Position numbers and translations under genes: made by a program. Of a stretch of 5,915 bases of DNA, positions 1 to 5,345 are shown piece after piece. Within the stretch, counting starts at the first letter, position 1; the number at the start of each line of letters is the position of its first letter. Source of the stretch: Clostridia bacterium (GTDB taxonomy: Bacteria > Bacillota > Dehalobacteriia > UBA4068); contig JAAYYR010000134.1 in the NCBI GenBank assembly GCA_012515255.1, forward strand, positions 1 to 5,915. The letters are read 5' to 3'. The notes beneath the pieces are model-generated. The model was given only the letters and a program-made list of their open reading frames with translations, was not told the origin of the DNA and made no database searches.

Positions 1-245
1 GAGCTAATGGTGGGGGAAGCGCTGCTGACAGAACCGCTCTGTCCCTGGGACAGGGCCTGTTCGGCGAAAGCGACCATCTTCCTGGTCATGTTACCGCCGA
101 CATAGCCATTCTGGCGGGAAGAAAGCTGACCTTTGTCGATCGAATCATAGTTGGAGATGCCGAGCTCGCTGGCGACTTCCATTTTGAAATTATTCAGGGC
201 GCCGGAAGCGGCAGGCACGGCCGGAGCATTGTTGTTTCTACTCAT
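1..245 (-). CDS. Alpha/beta-type small acid-soluble spore protein (SASP), C-terminus cut by window edge
   Basis: Proteins of this family coat DNA in the dormant forespore, protect it from UV and chemical damage, and are degraded at germination by the GPR protease as an amino-acid source. Reading leftward from ATG at 245-243, 81 complete codons are visible with no stop, so the 3' end lies outside the window. The first family motif is at residues 20-29 (FKMEVASELG) and includes the expected GPR cleavage site, between E23 and V24; V replaces the usual I or F. The second motif spans residues 43-62, with SRQNG, VGG (49-51) and MTRKMV (53-58). These two motifs are diagnostic. The start is fixed by a strong RBS (AGGAGGTG) 8 nt upstream. 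An Asn/Ala/Pro-rich N-terminus precedes the first motif. After residue 63 a Ser/Gln/Gly-rich tail continues to the edge, making the protein at least 82 residues against about 60-75 typical for the family. The gene is transcribed away from deoC and is probably monocistronic. Confidence 0.93.
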   Translation of the reverse strand, partial: MSRNNNAPAVPAASGALNNFKMEVASELGISNYDSIDKGQLSSRQNGYVGGNMTRKMVAFAEQALSQGQSGSVSSASPTIS

Positions 246-253
246 TGTTGTTT

Positions 254-261
254 CACCTCCT
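254..261 (-). promoter_or_regulatory. Ribosome binding site of the SASP gene
   Basis: On the minus strand the sequence reads AGGAGGTG, 8 nt before the ATG at 245. This is essentially the full anti-Shine-Dalgarno complement, as expected for a highly expressed spore protein, and it decides the start codon. Confidence 0.9.
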
Positions 262-274
262 TTGCTCTTGTTGA

Positions 275-304
275 TAGTATTTTTGTCCAAAAGAAATCAT
301 ATAT
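275..304 (-). promoter_or_regulatory. Candidate sigma-G (forespore) promoter of the SASP gene
   Basis: On the minus strand, ATATA (304-300) lies 18 nt upstream of AATACTA (281-275). The B. subtilis sigma-G consensus as I know it is GHATR, about 17-18 nt, then CATNHTA. The match is 4 of 5 at -35 and 6 of 7 at -10. Transcription would start near 268, giving a short leader that carries the RBS at 261-254. SASP genes are classic sigma-G targets, so position and gene type agree. The region is AT-rich, so a chance match is possible. Confidence 0.45.
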
Positions 305-417
305 CCATGCAATTTTTGGGAAGCCATGCATTGCGAATTTCCTAAATTACCGAAGCGGACATACTAATAGCAAACAATCTCGCTTGGGGCGGCGCTGAAA
401 TCATAAACAAAATTTAA

Positions 418-428
418 TATTTGAAATA
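418..428. repeat. Perfect odd-centred palindrome in an AT-rich island
   Basis: TATTTGAAATA is symmetric about G423 and sits inside a run of A/T from about 400 to 435, in a window that is otherwise GC-rich. It could be an operator or simply intergenic AT-rich DNA. It does not match the B. subtilis DeoR operator (ATTGAA...TTCAAT) well, and no regulator is assigned. Confidence 0.35.
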
Positions 429-518
429 ATTTAACGAGCAGGTCTGACGCCTTATAGCGGCCTGGAGCCGGCGGCCATGGCGAGAGGAAAAAGCGGCCAT
501 ACCTTAGAATAGTATAGA

Positions 519-558
519 CCAAACGACAAAAAGCGAGTTTGGCAATTTTCGTTAAAAT
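519..558. repeat. Two adjacent inverted repeats upstream of deoC
   Basis: CCAAAC (519-524) pairs with GTTTGG (537-542) across a 12-nt loop. Immediately after it, ATTTT (545-549) pairs with AAAAT (554-558) across a 4-nt loop. Flanking GC pairs could lengthen the second stem if one A is bulged. Both lie 78-117 bp before the deoC start, where an operator or 5' leader structure would be expected. Neither has a following T-run, so they are not obvious terminators. Confidence 0.35.
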
Positions 559-623
559 GCATAACCCCATCTATCAGAGCAGCCGCCAAGCAAAAGACAA
601 AGCAAGCGGCAATGAAAGTCAGC

Positions 624-628
624 GAGGG
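624..628 (+). promoter_or_regulatory. Ribosome binding site of deoC (decides the start)
   Basis: GAGGG lies 7 nt upstream of ATG 636. No comparable site precedes the in-frame ATG at 612, so the shorter 215-residue form is preferred. Confidence 0.7.
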
Positions 629-635
629 CAAATCA

Positions 636-1283
636 ATGGATAATCGGCACATATTCGCCCATATCGACCACACTTTACTCAAAGCAAAGGCCGGCTGGGA
701 TGAGATAGAGCTTTTATGCCGCGAAGCTTTATGCTATGGCGCGGCCTCGGTCTGCATACCGCCCGCTTATGTGGCGCAGGCGCGCGCGGCATTCGCGCCT
801 TTGACCATTTGCACAGTGATCGGTTTTCCGCTCGGTTACGCCACCACCGGGAGCAAGGTCTTTGAGGCGCAGGACGCTATTGCCCGCGGCGCTGACGAGC
901 TGGATATGGTGATTAATCTTAGCTATATTGAAAACCGCGATTTTGAAGCGGCAATGGCAGAGATCTCGCGGGTAAAGCAGGCCGTAGGCAGCCATATTCT
1001 CAAAGTGATCATTGAAACTTGTTATTTGAACGATGAGGAAAAATATGCTATCTGCGAGCTTTTCCCCGCCACGGGAGCCGACTTCCTCAAAACCTCGACC
1101 GGTTTTGGCAGCGCGGGCGCACAGCTTGAGGATGTGCGCCTGTTCCGCAGACTGTTGCCGCAGAGCGTGCGCATCAAAGCGGCGGGCGGCATTCGCGGCA
1201 AAGAAGCAATGGAGGCTTTTCTCTCCGCCGGAGCGGCGCGGCTGGGCTGCTCAGGCGGTGTTGGCGCCTTGTTCGCGGATTAA
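636..1283 (+). CDS. deoC: Deoxyribose-phosphate aldolase (DERA)
   Basis: This class I aldolase reversibly cleaves 2-deoxy-D-ribose-5-phosphate into acetaldehyde and glyceraldehyde-3-phosphate, the last step of deoxynucleoside catabolism in the cytoplasm. The 215-residue product is full length for the Bacillota family (about 215-225). It starts with IDHTLLK (residues 10-16). The TIM-barrel signatures follow: VIGFPLG (61-67); ELDMVIN (88-94) with the proton-relay D90; KVIIETCYL (123-131); FLKTSTGFG (150-158) with Schiff-base K152; and IKAAGGIR (180-187) with the second active-site lysine K181. A phosphate-binding Gly-rich end (LGCSGG, 203-208) closes the barrel. I chose ATG 636 over the in-frame ATG at 612 because GAGGG lies 7 nt before it and homologues begin near here; the ATG at 612 has no RBS. 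It is followed after 25 bp by cdd, which supports a salvage operon. No promoter is clear. Confidence 0.95.
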   Translation: MDNRHIFAHIDHTLLKAKAGWDEIELLCREALCYGAASVCIPPAYVAQARAAFAPLTICTVIGFPLGYATTGSKVFEAQDAIARGADELDMVINLSYIENRDFEAAMAEISRVKQAVGSHILKVIIETCYLNDEEKYAICELFPATGADFLKTSTGFGSAGAQLEDVRLFRRLLPQSVRIKAAGGIRGKEAMEAFLSAGAARLGCSGGVGALFAD

Positions 1284-1308
1284 GCCAATAAGGCGGAAAG
1301 GAGCGGCA

Positions 1309-1761
1309 ATGGAACAAAATCACATCAAAAAATTGATCGAATCGGCTTTCAGCGTGCGCGGTCTAGCTTATGCGCCCTATTCCGGCTTTAGCGTCGGCGC
1401 TGCTTTGCTCGCCGCGGACGGCCGTGTCTTTTGCGGCTGCAATATCGAAAACGCCGCTTTCAGCCCCAGCATCTGCGCTGAGCGGGCAGCGATAAGCCAG
1501 GCAATTTCCGCGGGCTGCCGCGAATTTGCGGCTGTGGCTGTTTGCGGCGGACCAATGGAGCGCGGCGCGGGCGAGATTGATTATTGCTATCCCTGCGGCC
1601 TGTGTCGCCAGGTGCTGATGGAATTTTGCCCGCCTGAGCTGCCGGTTTATGTGGCCCGCTCCGCGGGGGATTATCGCCGTCATCGGCTTGTTGATCTGTT
1701 GCCGCATGCTTTTTCCGCCGCCGATTTATCCGGGGGCGGCGTCGGGGGCTGTGGCTGTTGA
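1309..1761 (+). CDS. cdd: Cytidine deaminase, small tetrameric zinc type
   Basis: This enzyme hydrolytically deaminates cytidine and deoxycytidine to uridine and deoxyuridine in pyrimidine salvage. The 150-residue product has the B. subtilis-type layout. YAPYSGFSVGAAL (21-33) is the substrate-binding start, followed by GCNIENAAF (43-51). CAE (56-58) gives zinc ligand C56 and proton-shuttle E58, and PCGLC (95-99) gives ligands C96 and C99. Having Cys in the first ligand position, rather than His, separates the tetrameric class from the E. coli dimer class. The family-typical end LLPHAFSAADL (130-140) is followed by an unusual Gly/Cys tail, GGGVGGCGC (142-150). An RBS (AAAGGAG, 1297-1303) lies 5 nt before ATG 1309. 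The frame is open further upstream, but that extension overlaps deoC and has no family character. The 25-bp gap to deoC suggests co-transcription. A GC stem at the 3' end of the gene is discussed in the findings. Confidence 0.95.
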   Translation: MEQNHIKKLIESAFSVRGLAYAPYSGFSVGAALLAADGRVFCGCNIENAAFSPSICAERAAISQAISAGCREFAAVAVCGGPMERGAGEIDYCYPCGLCRQVLMEFCPPELPVYVARSAGDYRRHRLVDLLPHAFSAADLSGGGVGGCGC

Positions 1762-1785
1762 TTTTTATTATCCCGAAAGCGGAGC

Positions 1786-1814
1786 TTGAAAAATGGCCGC
1801 GAATGTATTATAAT
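1786..1814 (+). promoter_or_regulatory. Sigma-A promoter of argS
   Basis: TTGAAA (1786-1791, 5 of 6 to TTGACA) and TATAAT (1809-1814, perfect) are separated by exactly 17 nt. Transcription is predicted near 1820-1822, leaving a leader of about 37 nt before ATG 1858. This is the clearest vegetative promoter in the window and indicates that argS does not depend on read-through from deoC-cdd. Confidence 0.8.
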
Positions 1815-1836
1815 TACCAATTGCCGTTATTAGCCA

Positions 1837-1846
1837 AGTGATCACT
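1837..1846. repeat. 10-bp perfect palindrome next to the argS RBS
   Basis: AGTGATCACT is a perfect palindrome located about 16 nt after the predicted transcription start. Its last base touches the RBS TGGAGGT (1846-1852). It could be a small operator, or a weak hairpin limiting RBS access, but with no loop it cannot fold fully in RNA. It could also be chance. Confidence 0.35.
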
Positions 1847-1852
1847 GGAGGT
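1846..1852 (+). promoter_or_regulatory. Ribosome binding site of argS (decides the start)
   Basis: TGGAGGT is placed 5 nt before ATG 1858. A second in-frame ATG at 1879 lies too far downstream to use this site, so the 559-residue form is preferred. Confidence 0.8.
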
Positions 1853-1857
1853 AGCAA

Positions 1858-3537
1858 ATGCCGGAAAAAGATACTCTGATGGGCCAAAGAAAAAAATTGA
1901 TCAGCGCAGCGGTGATAGCTGCTTTGCATAGCGCCCGCGACACGGGTGAGCTGGATTTTGACCAAGTCAAGGATTTTTTGGTCGAGCGTCCGCGCGAGGA
2001 AGCGCATGGTGATTTTGCCGTGAACGCCGCCATGCTGATGGCAAAAATCTGCGGCAAACCGCCGCGGGAGATTGCGCGCATCATCAGCGAACGCCTTGAT
2101 TTGGCCGGTAATGGCATCGCCGCCGTAGAGATCGCCGGGCCGGGTTTTCTTAATTTTCGCATGCGCGAGGGCTGGCTGGGCGAAGCCCTGACGGAGATTC
2201 TCGCGGCCGGGGCGGATTTTGGCCGCTGCAATGTGGGCGACGGCGAGCGTATCCAGGTAGAGTTCGTTTCCGCCAATCCAACAGGCGAGCTGCATATGGG
2301 CAATGCCCGCGGCGCCGCGATCGGCGATTCCCTGGCGTCTATTCTCGATTTTGCCGGTTTCCGGGTGGAGCGGGAATTTTATATCAATGACGCCGGCAAT
2401 CAAATTGAAAAATTTGCCAATACCTTGAACGCGCTTTATTTGATGGAGCTGGGTCAGGAAGCGCAATTCCCCGAAGACGGCTATCATGGCCAGGATTTGC
2501 CCAAGCTAATCCAAAAACTGGTCGGCGAGGTGGGCGATAAATATTTGCGGGTGGAAGAAAGCCTGCGCAAGGAGTATCTCGCCGGTTATGCCTTGAAAAA
2601 TAAGCTGGCGGATATCCGCGACGCCCTGGAAAATTTCGGCGTCAAGTATGATGTGTGGTTTTCCGAGCGCAGCCTTCATGATAGCGGCGCTGTGATGGAC
2701 GTGCTCAAAGAGCTGGAGGAGCGGGGTTGGCTGCTGAAAATCGACGACGCGATCTGGCTCGACTGCCAGCGCTTCGGCGAGGAGAAGCCAGAGGTTTTGG
2801 TGCGCGGCAACGGCATTCCGACTTATTTCGCGGCGGATATAGCTTATCATAAGAATAAATTTGCCCGCGGCTTCCGTACGCTGATCGATATCTGGGGGGC
2901 TGACCATCATGGCCATGTGGCGCGCATGCAAGGCGCGATGGAGGCCCTGGGCTATGACCGCGACCGCCTGGAAGTGATCCTCATGCAGTTCGTGCGGCTG
3001 TATCAGGGCGGCGAGCTACTGAAGATGAGCAAGCGCACCGGCACATATGTCACCTTGAACGAGCTGGTCGAGGAAGTGGGCAAGGACGCGGCCCGTTTTC
3101 TGTTCGTCATGCGCAGCAGCGATAGTCTCATTGATTTTGATCTTGATCTGGCCAAATCGCAAAGCGCTGATAATCCTGTTTACTATGTGCAGTACGCTCA
3201 TGCCCGCATCTGCTCCATCCTGGCTCAGGCCGCGCAGACGGACGGCGCTGCCGTTGATACCGGCTTGCTCAACCATCCGGCGGAGCAGCAATTAATATTG
3301 CATCTGGCTGATTTCCCCGATCAGGTGGCCTATGCGGCGACGCGCCGCGAGCCGCATCATATCGCGGCTTATCTGCTTGATCTGGCCGCCTGCTTTCATA
3401 ATTTTTACGGCCAATGCCATTGCCTGGTCGAAGACCAGGGTTTGCAGCGGGCGCGCCTCGCTTTGGTCGGCGCCGTGGCCCAGGTGCTGAAAAACGGTCT
3501 TAATCTGCTTGGCGTCTCCGCGCCGCGCACTATGTAA
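1858..3537 (+). CDS. argS: Arginyl-tRNA synthetase (class I)
   Basis: This enzyme attaches arginine to tRNA-Arg in the cytoplasm, using ATP, and is normally essential. At 559 residues the protein is full length for bacterial ArgS. Residues about 8-100 form the N-terminal ArgS-specific domain (EEAHGDFAVNAAM at 48-60; GPGFLNF at 94-100). The class I Rossmann catalytic core follows, with VEFVSANPTGELHMGNARG (134-152), whose HMGN (146-149) is the HIGH-equivalent. FYINDAGNQ (174-182), WGADHHGH (346-353) and the KMSKS-equivalent KMSKR (389-393) complete it. The C-terminal DALR anticodon-binding helical domain starts at about 440 with NPVYYVQYAHAR and ends in the typical LNLLGVSAPRTM. ATG 1858 is supported by the RBS 5 nt upstream. 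A dedicated sigma-A promoter and a leader of only about 37 nt argue against T-box control. No frameshift or missing active-site motif is seen. Confidence 0.97.
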   Translation: MPEKDTLMGQRKKLISAAVIAALHSARDTGELDFDQVKDFLVERPREEAHGDFAVNAAMLMAKICGKPPREIARIISERLDLAGNGIAAVEIAGPGFLNFRMREGWLGEALTEILAAGADFGRCNVGDGERIQVEFVSANPTGELHMGNARGAAIGDSLASILDFAGFRVEREFYINDAGNQIEKFANTLNALYLMELGQEAQFPEDGYHGQDLPKLIQKLVGEVGDKYLRVEESLRKEYLAGYALKNKLADIRDALENFGVKYDVWFSERSLHDSGAVMDVLKELEERGWLLKIDDAIWLDCQRFGEEKPEVLVRGNGIPTYFAADIAYHKNKFARGFRTLIDIWGADHHGHVARMQGAMEALGYDRDRLEVILMQFVRLYQGGELLKMSKRTGTYVTLNELVEEVGKDAARFLFVMRSSDSLIDFDLDLAKSQSADNPVYYVQYAHARICSILAQAAQTDGAAVDTGLLNHPAEQQLILHLADFPDQVAYAATRREPHHIAAYLLDLAACFHNFYGQCHCLVEDQGLQRARLALVGAVAQVLKNGLNLLGVSAPRTM

Positions 3538-3566
3538 AAGCATTTCTTGCTAAAGTGATAATGCTT
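3538..3566. repeat. 7-bp inverted repeat directly after the argS stop
   Basis: AAGCATT (3538-3544) and AATGCTT (3560-3566) are perfect inverted copies separated by 15 nt, beginning at the first base after the argS stop codon. The stem is AT-rich and has no T-run, so it is not a canonical terminator. It may act with the GC hairpin just downstream as a 3'-end structure, or be an operator for the exporter operon. Confidence 0.4.
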
Positions 3567-3569
3567 GCT

Positions 3570-3591
3570 GCGCCCGGCTTTCGCCGAGCGC
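3570..3591 (+). terminator. GC-rich hairpin, possible weak terminator of argS
   Basis: GCGC (3570-3573) and CGGC (3575-3578) pair with GCCG (3583-3586) and GCGC (3588-3591) around a TTTC loop, with one C-A mismatch between the two stem halves. The stem should be stable, but the following bases (TCTTGCTAG) give only a poor T-tract. It may therefore be a weak or leaky terminator, or an RNA-stabilising element, leaving room for read-through into the ABC genes. Confidence 0.4.
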
Positions 3592-3614
3592 TCTTGCTAG
3601 ATAGGGATAAAATT

Positions 3615-5345
3615 ATGCTGAAAAAATTATTGCCCTGTACAAAAGGATATCGTCTCACATCGGCTCTGGCCTCGCTTTTCGTGGTGGGGGAAACGATTAT
3701 GGAGGTCTTTATTCCCTTCTTGATGATGAAAATCGTCGATATCGGTATTGCCGGGCGGGATATGGACTATGTCTTGCGCATCGGCGGGCTGATGGTAACG
3801 GTTTGCCTTGCCTCCCTTGTTTGCGGCACGCTTTCCGGCCGCTTTGCCGCTGTGGCCGCCACCGGCTTTGCCAAAAATGTGCGCGGCCGCGTTTTTCATC
3901 ATATGCAGGGGTTCAGCTTCGCCAATATCGACCGTTTCGCCCCGGCCAGCCTGATTACCCGCCTGACGATCGACGTCAACAATACGCAGCTCGCCTATAT
4001 GATGGTTATACGCATGATGGTGCGCTCGCCGGTGATGATGATCGCCGCGACGATTATGGCGGTCAATATCAATGCCCGGCTGTCGCTGGTATTCGTCGTC
4101 GCCATACCCTTGATGGCGCTGGCGCTGTTTCTTATTATGCGCGCCGCTTATCCGCGCTTTGGCCGGATGCTGGAAAAATACGACGCCATGAACGCCGAGG
4201 TGCGCGAAAAATTGACGGCGATCCGCGTGATCAAGGCTTTTGTGCGCGAGGACTATGAATACGGTAATTTCGTCAACGCGGCCTCGGCATTGCGTAACTT
4301 CCAGATTAAGGCGGAGAAAATCGTCATTCTCAATATGCCGCTGATGATGACGGCCATGTTCGCCTGTATTATCGCGGTGTTGTGGTTTGGCGGCCAGCAA
4401 ATTATCTTTGGCGCGATGCAGGCGGGCGAGCTGTTCAGCTTTATCACCTATGTATCGCAAATCCTCATTTCCCTGATGATGTTCTCCATGGCTTTTATTA
4501 CCCTCGTCATCTCCTGGGCCTCGATCAAGCGCATCACCGAAGTGCTGGACGAAAAGCCGGATATCGCCGATAGCGACGGCAGTGCGGCAGCGCCGCAAAT
4601 CAAAGACGGCGGGCTGCGCTTCGAGCATGTCAGCTTTAGCTACACCAAAGATAAAGACCGGCTTAACCTGCATGATATCGATTTTGAGATTAAGCCCGGG
4701 CAGACAGTGGGCATTATCGGCGGCACCGGCTCGGCCAAGACCACTCTTGTGCAGTTGATCCCCAGGCTCTATGATGTGGACGAGGGTCGGGTGCTGGTGG
4801 GCGGACATGATGTGCGCGATTACCGGCTCAGCGATTTGCGCGACGCCGTGGCCATGGTGCTGCAGGAGAATCTGCTCTTTTCCGGCACCATTGCCGAGAA
4901 TCTGCGCTGGGGCGACGCCCGGGCCACGGATGAGCAAATGATCGCGGCGGCCAAGGTGGCTCAGGCGCATGATTTTATCGTTGCCATGCCCGAGGGCTAT
5001 GATACTTTGCTCGGCCAGGCCGGCGTCAATCTCTCCGGCGGCCAAAAGCAGCGGCTCACCATTGCCCGCGCCCTGCTCAAGACACCGAAAATCATTATTT
5101 TGGACGACAGCACCTCAGCGGTGGATACGGCGACCGACGCCCGCCTGCGCGCCGCTTTCCGCAGCGAGCTGCAAGGCGTGACCACGATCATCATTGCCCA
5201 GCGTATCGCCTCCGTAATGGACGCCGACCACATCATCGTCCTTGACGAGGGCCGGATCGCCGCCCAGGGCAGCCATCAGCAATTGCTGGACGAGGGCGGC
5301 ATCTATGCCGAAGTTTTCCATTCGCAAAGCAAGGGGGTGTCCTAA
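3615..5345 (+). CDS. ABC exporter half-transporter with degenerate ATP site (TM287-like subunit)
   Basis: This 576-residue protein has an N-terminal six-helix exporter membrane domain (about 1-305) fused to a nucleotide-binding domain (about 333-576), as in heterodimeric multidrug-type exporters. In the ATPase part I see A-loop Y343, Walker A at 369-376 (GGTGSAKT, with A374 where Gly is usual), Q-loop Q417, a canonical signature LSGGQ (473-477) and Walker B IIILDD (493-498). The catalytic Glu is replaced by D498, and the switch His by Q529 (IIIAQR). An Asp-for-Glu plus Gln-for-His pair marks the degenerate site of TM287/288- or BmrCD-type heterodimers; its intact LSGGQ should serve the partner's active site. 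ATG 3615 is chosen because AGGG (3603-3606) precedes it and homologues begin MLKKL-like. The frame opens further upstream (GTG 3555, ATG 3561), but that stretch is hairpin sequence with no RBS. The stop overlaps the next start (TAATG). The substrate is unknown; drugs, lipids or peptides are possible. Confidence 0.9.
   Translation: MLKKLLPCTKGYRLTSALASLFVVGETIMEVFIPFLMMKIVDIGIAGRDMDYVLRIGGLMVTVCLASLVCGTLSGRFAAVAATGFAKNVRGRVFHHMQGFSFANIDRFAPASLITRLTIDVNNTQLAYMMVIRMMVRSPVMMIAATIMAVNINARLSLVFVVAIPLMALALFLIMRAAYPRFGRMLEKYDAMNAEVREKLTAIRVIKAFVREDYEYGNFVNAASALRNFQIKAEKIVILNMPLMMTAMFACIIAVLWFGGQQIIFGAMQAGELFSFITYVSQILISLMMFSMAFITLVISWASIKRITEVLDEKPDIADSDGSAAAPQIKDGGLRFEHVSFSYTKDKDRLNLHDIDFEIKPGQTVGIIGGTGSAKTTLVQLIPRLYDVDEGRVLVGGHDVRDYRLSDLRDAVAMVLQENLLFSGTIAENLRWGDARATDEQMIAAAKVAQAHDFIVAMPEGYDTLLGQAGVNLSGGQKQRLTIARALLKTPKIIILDDSTSAVDTATDARLRAAFRSELQGVTTIIIAQRIASVMDADHIIVLDEGRIAAQGSHQQLLDEGGIYAEVFHSQSKGVS
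5331..5339 (+). promoter_or_regulatory. Ribosome binding site of the second ABC gene, inside the first
   Basis: AAGGGGGTG lies 5 nt before ATG 5345, inside the last codons of the upstream gene. Together with the 1-base TAATG overlap it points to translational coupling and near-equal synthesis of the two subunits. Confidence 0.7.

Larger units (their letters stand above)
246..635. other. Divergent intergenic region between the SASP gene and deoC; no gene seen
   Basis: This 390-bp stretch separates the divergent SASP and deoC genes. The first 60 bp hold the SASP RBS and candidate sigma-G promoter. An AT-rich island at about 400-435 contains the odd-centred palindrome TATTTGAAATA (418-428). GCGGCC occurs three times (457, 471, 493), the last two followed by AT. 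CCAAAC (519-524) and GTTTGG (537-542) form a 6-bp inverted repeat with a 12-nt loop, and ATTTT-cgtt-AAAAT (545-558) is a second small hairpin. Short open frames here, such as one reading leftward over 364-570, lack an RBS and recognisable protein character. I see no convincing sigma-A promoter for deoC: the closest is TTGGCA (539-544) with CATAAC (560-565), but its 15-nt spacer is too short to be comfortable. No tRNA or recognised riboswitch is visible. Confidence 0.7.

Noticed and set aside
151..345. 64-codon plus-strand frame over the SASP gene and its promoter
   Set aside because: It has a hydrophobic stretch but is antisense to the SASP gene, has no RBS, and is best explained as a shadow.
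452..682. Minus-strand frame with a hydrophobic segment overlapping the deoC start
   Set aside because: It starts inside deoC, lacks a convincing RBS and resembles no known small membrane protein.
1033..1308. Upstream extension of the cdd frame inside deoC
   Set aside because: It lies out of frame within deoC, is Arg/Ala/Cys-rich without domain character, and the RBS at 1297-1303 fixes the start at 1309.
1716..1770. Rho-independent terminator after cdd
   Set aside because: The GC stem is inside the coding region and its T-run begins about 20 nt after the stem, too far for a canonical intrinsic terminator.
1815..1857. T-box riboswitch before argS
   Set aside because: The leader is only about 37 nt after a clear promoter, with no room for a specifier stem, T-box sequence or antiterminator.
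1768..2487. 239-codon minus-strand open frame opposite the argS start
   Set aside because: It covers the argS promoter and coding region in antisense, and its composition is explained by argS codon bias. No recognisable domain.
3627..5045. 472-codon open frame on the minus strand opposite the first ABC gene
   Set aside because: It is antisense to a clear ABC exporter, is rich in His/Asp/Gly as mirrored GC-rich codons give, has no RBS and shows no family motifs.
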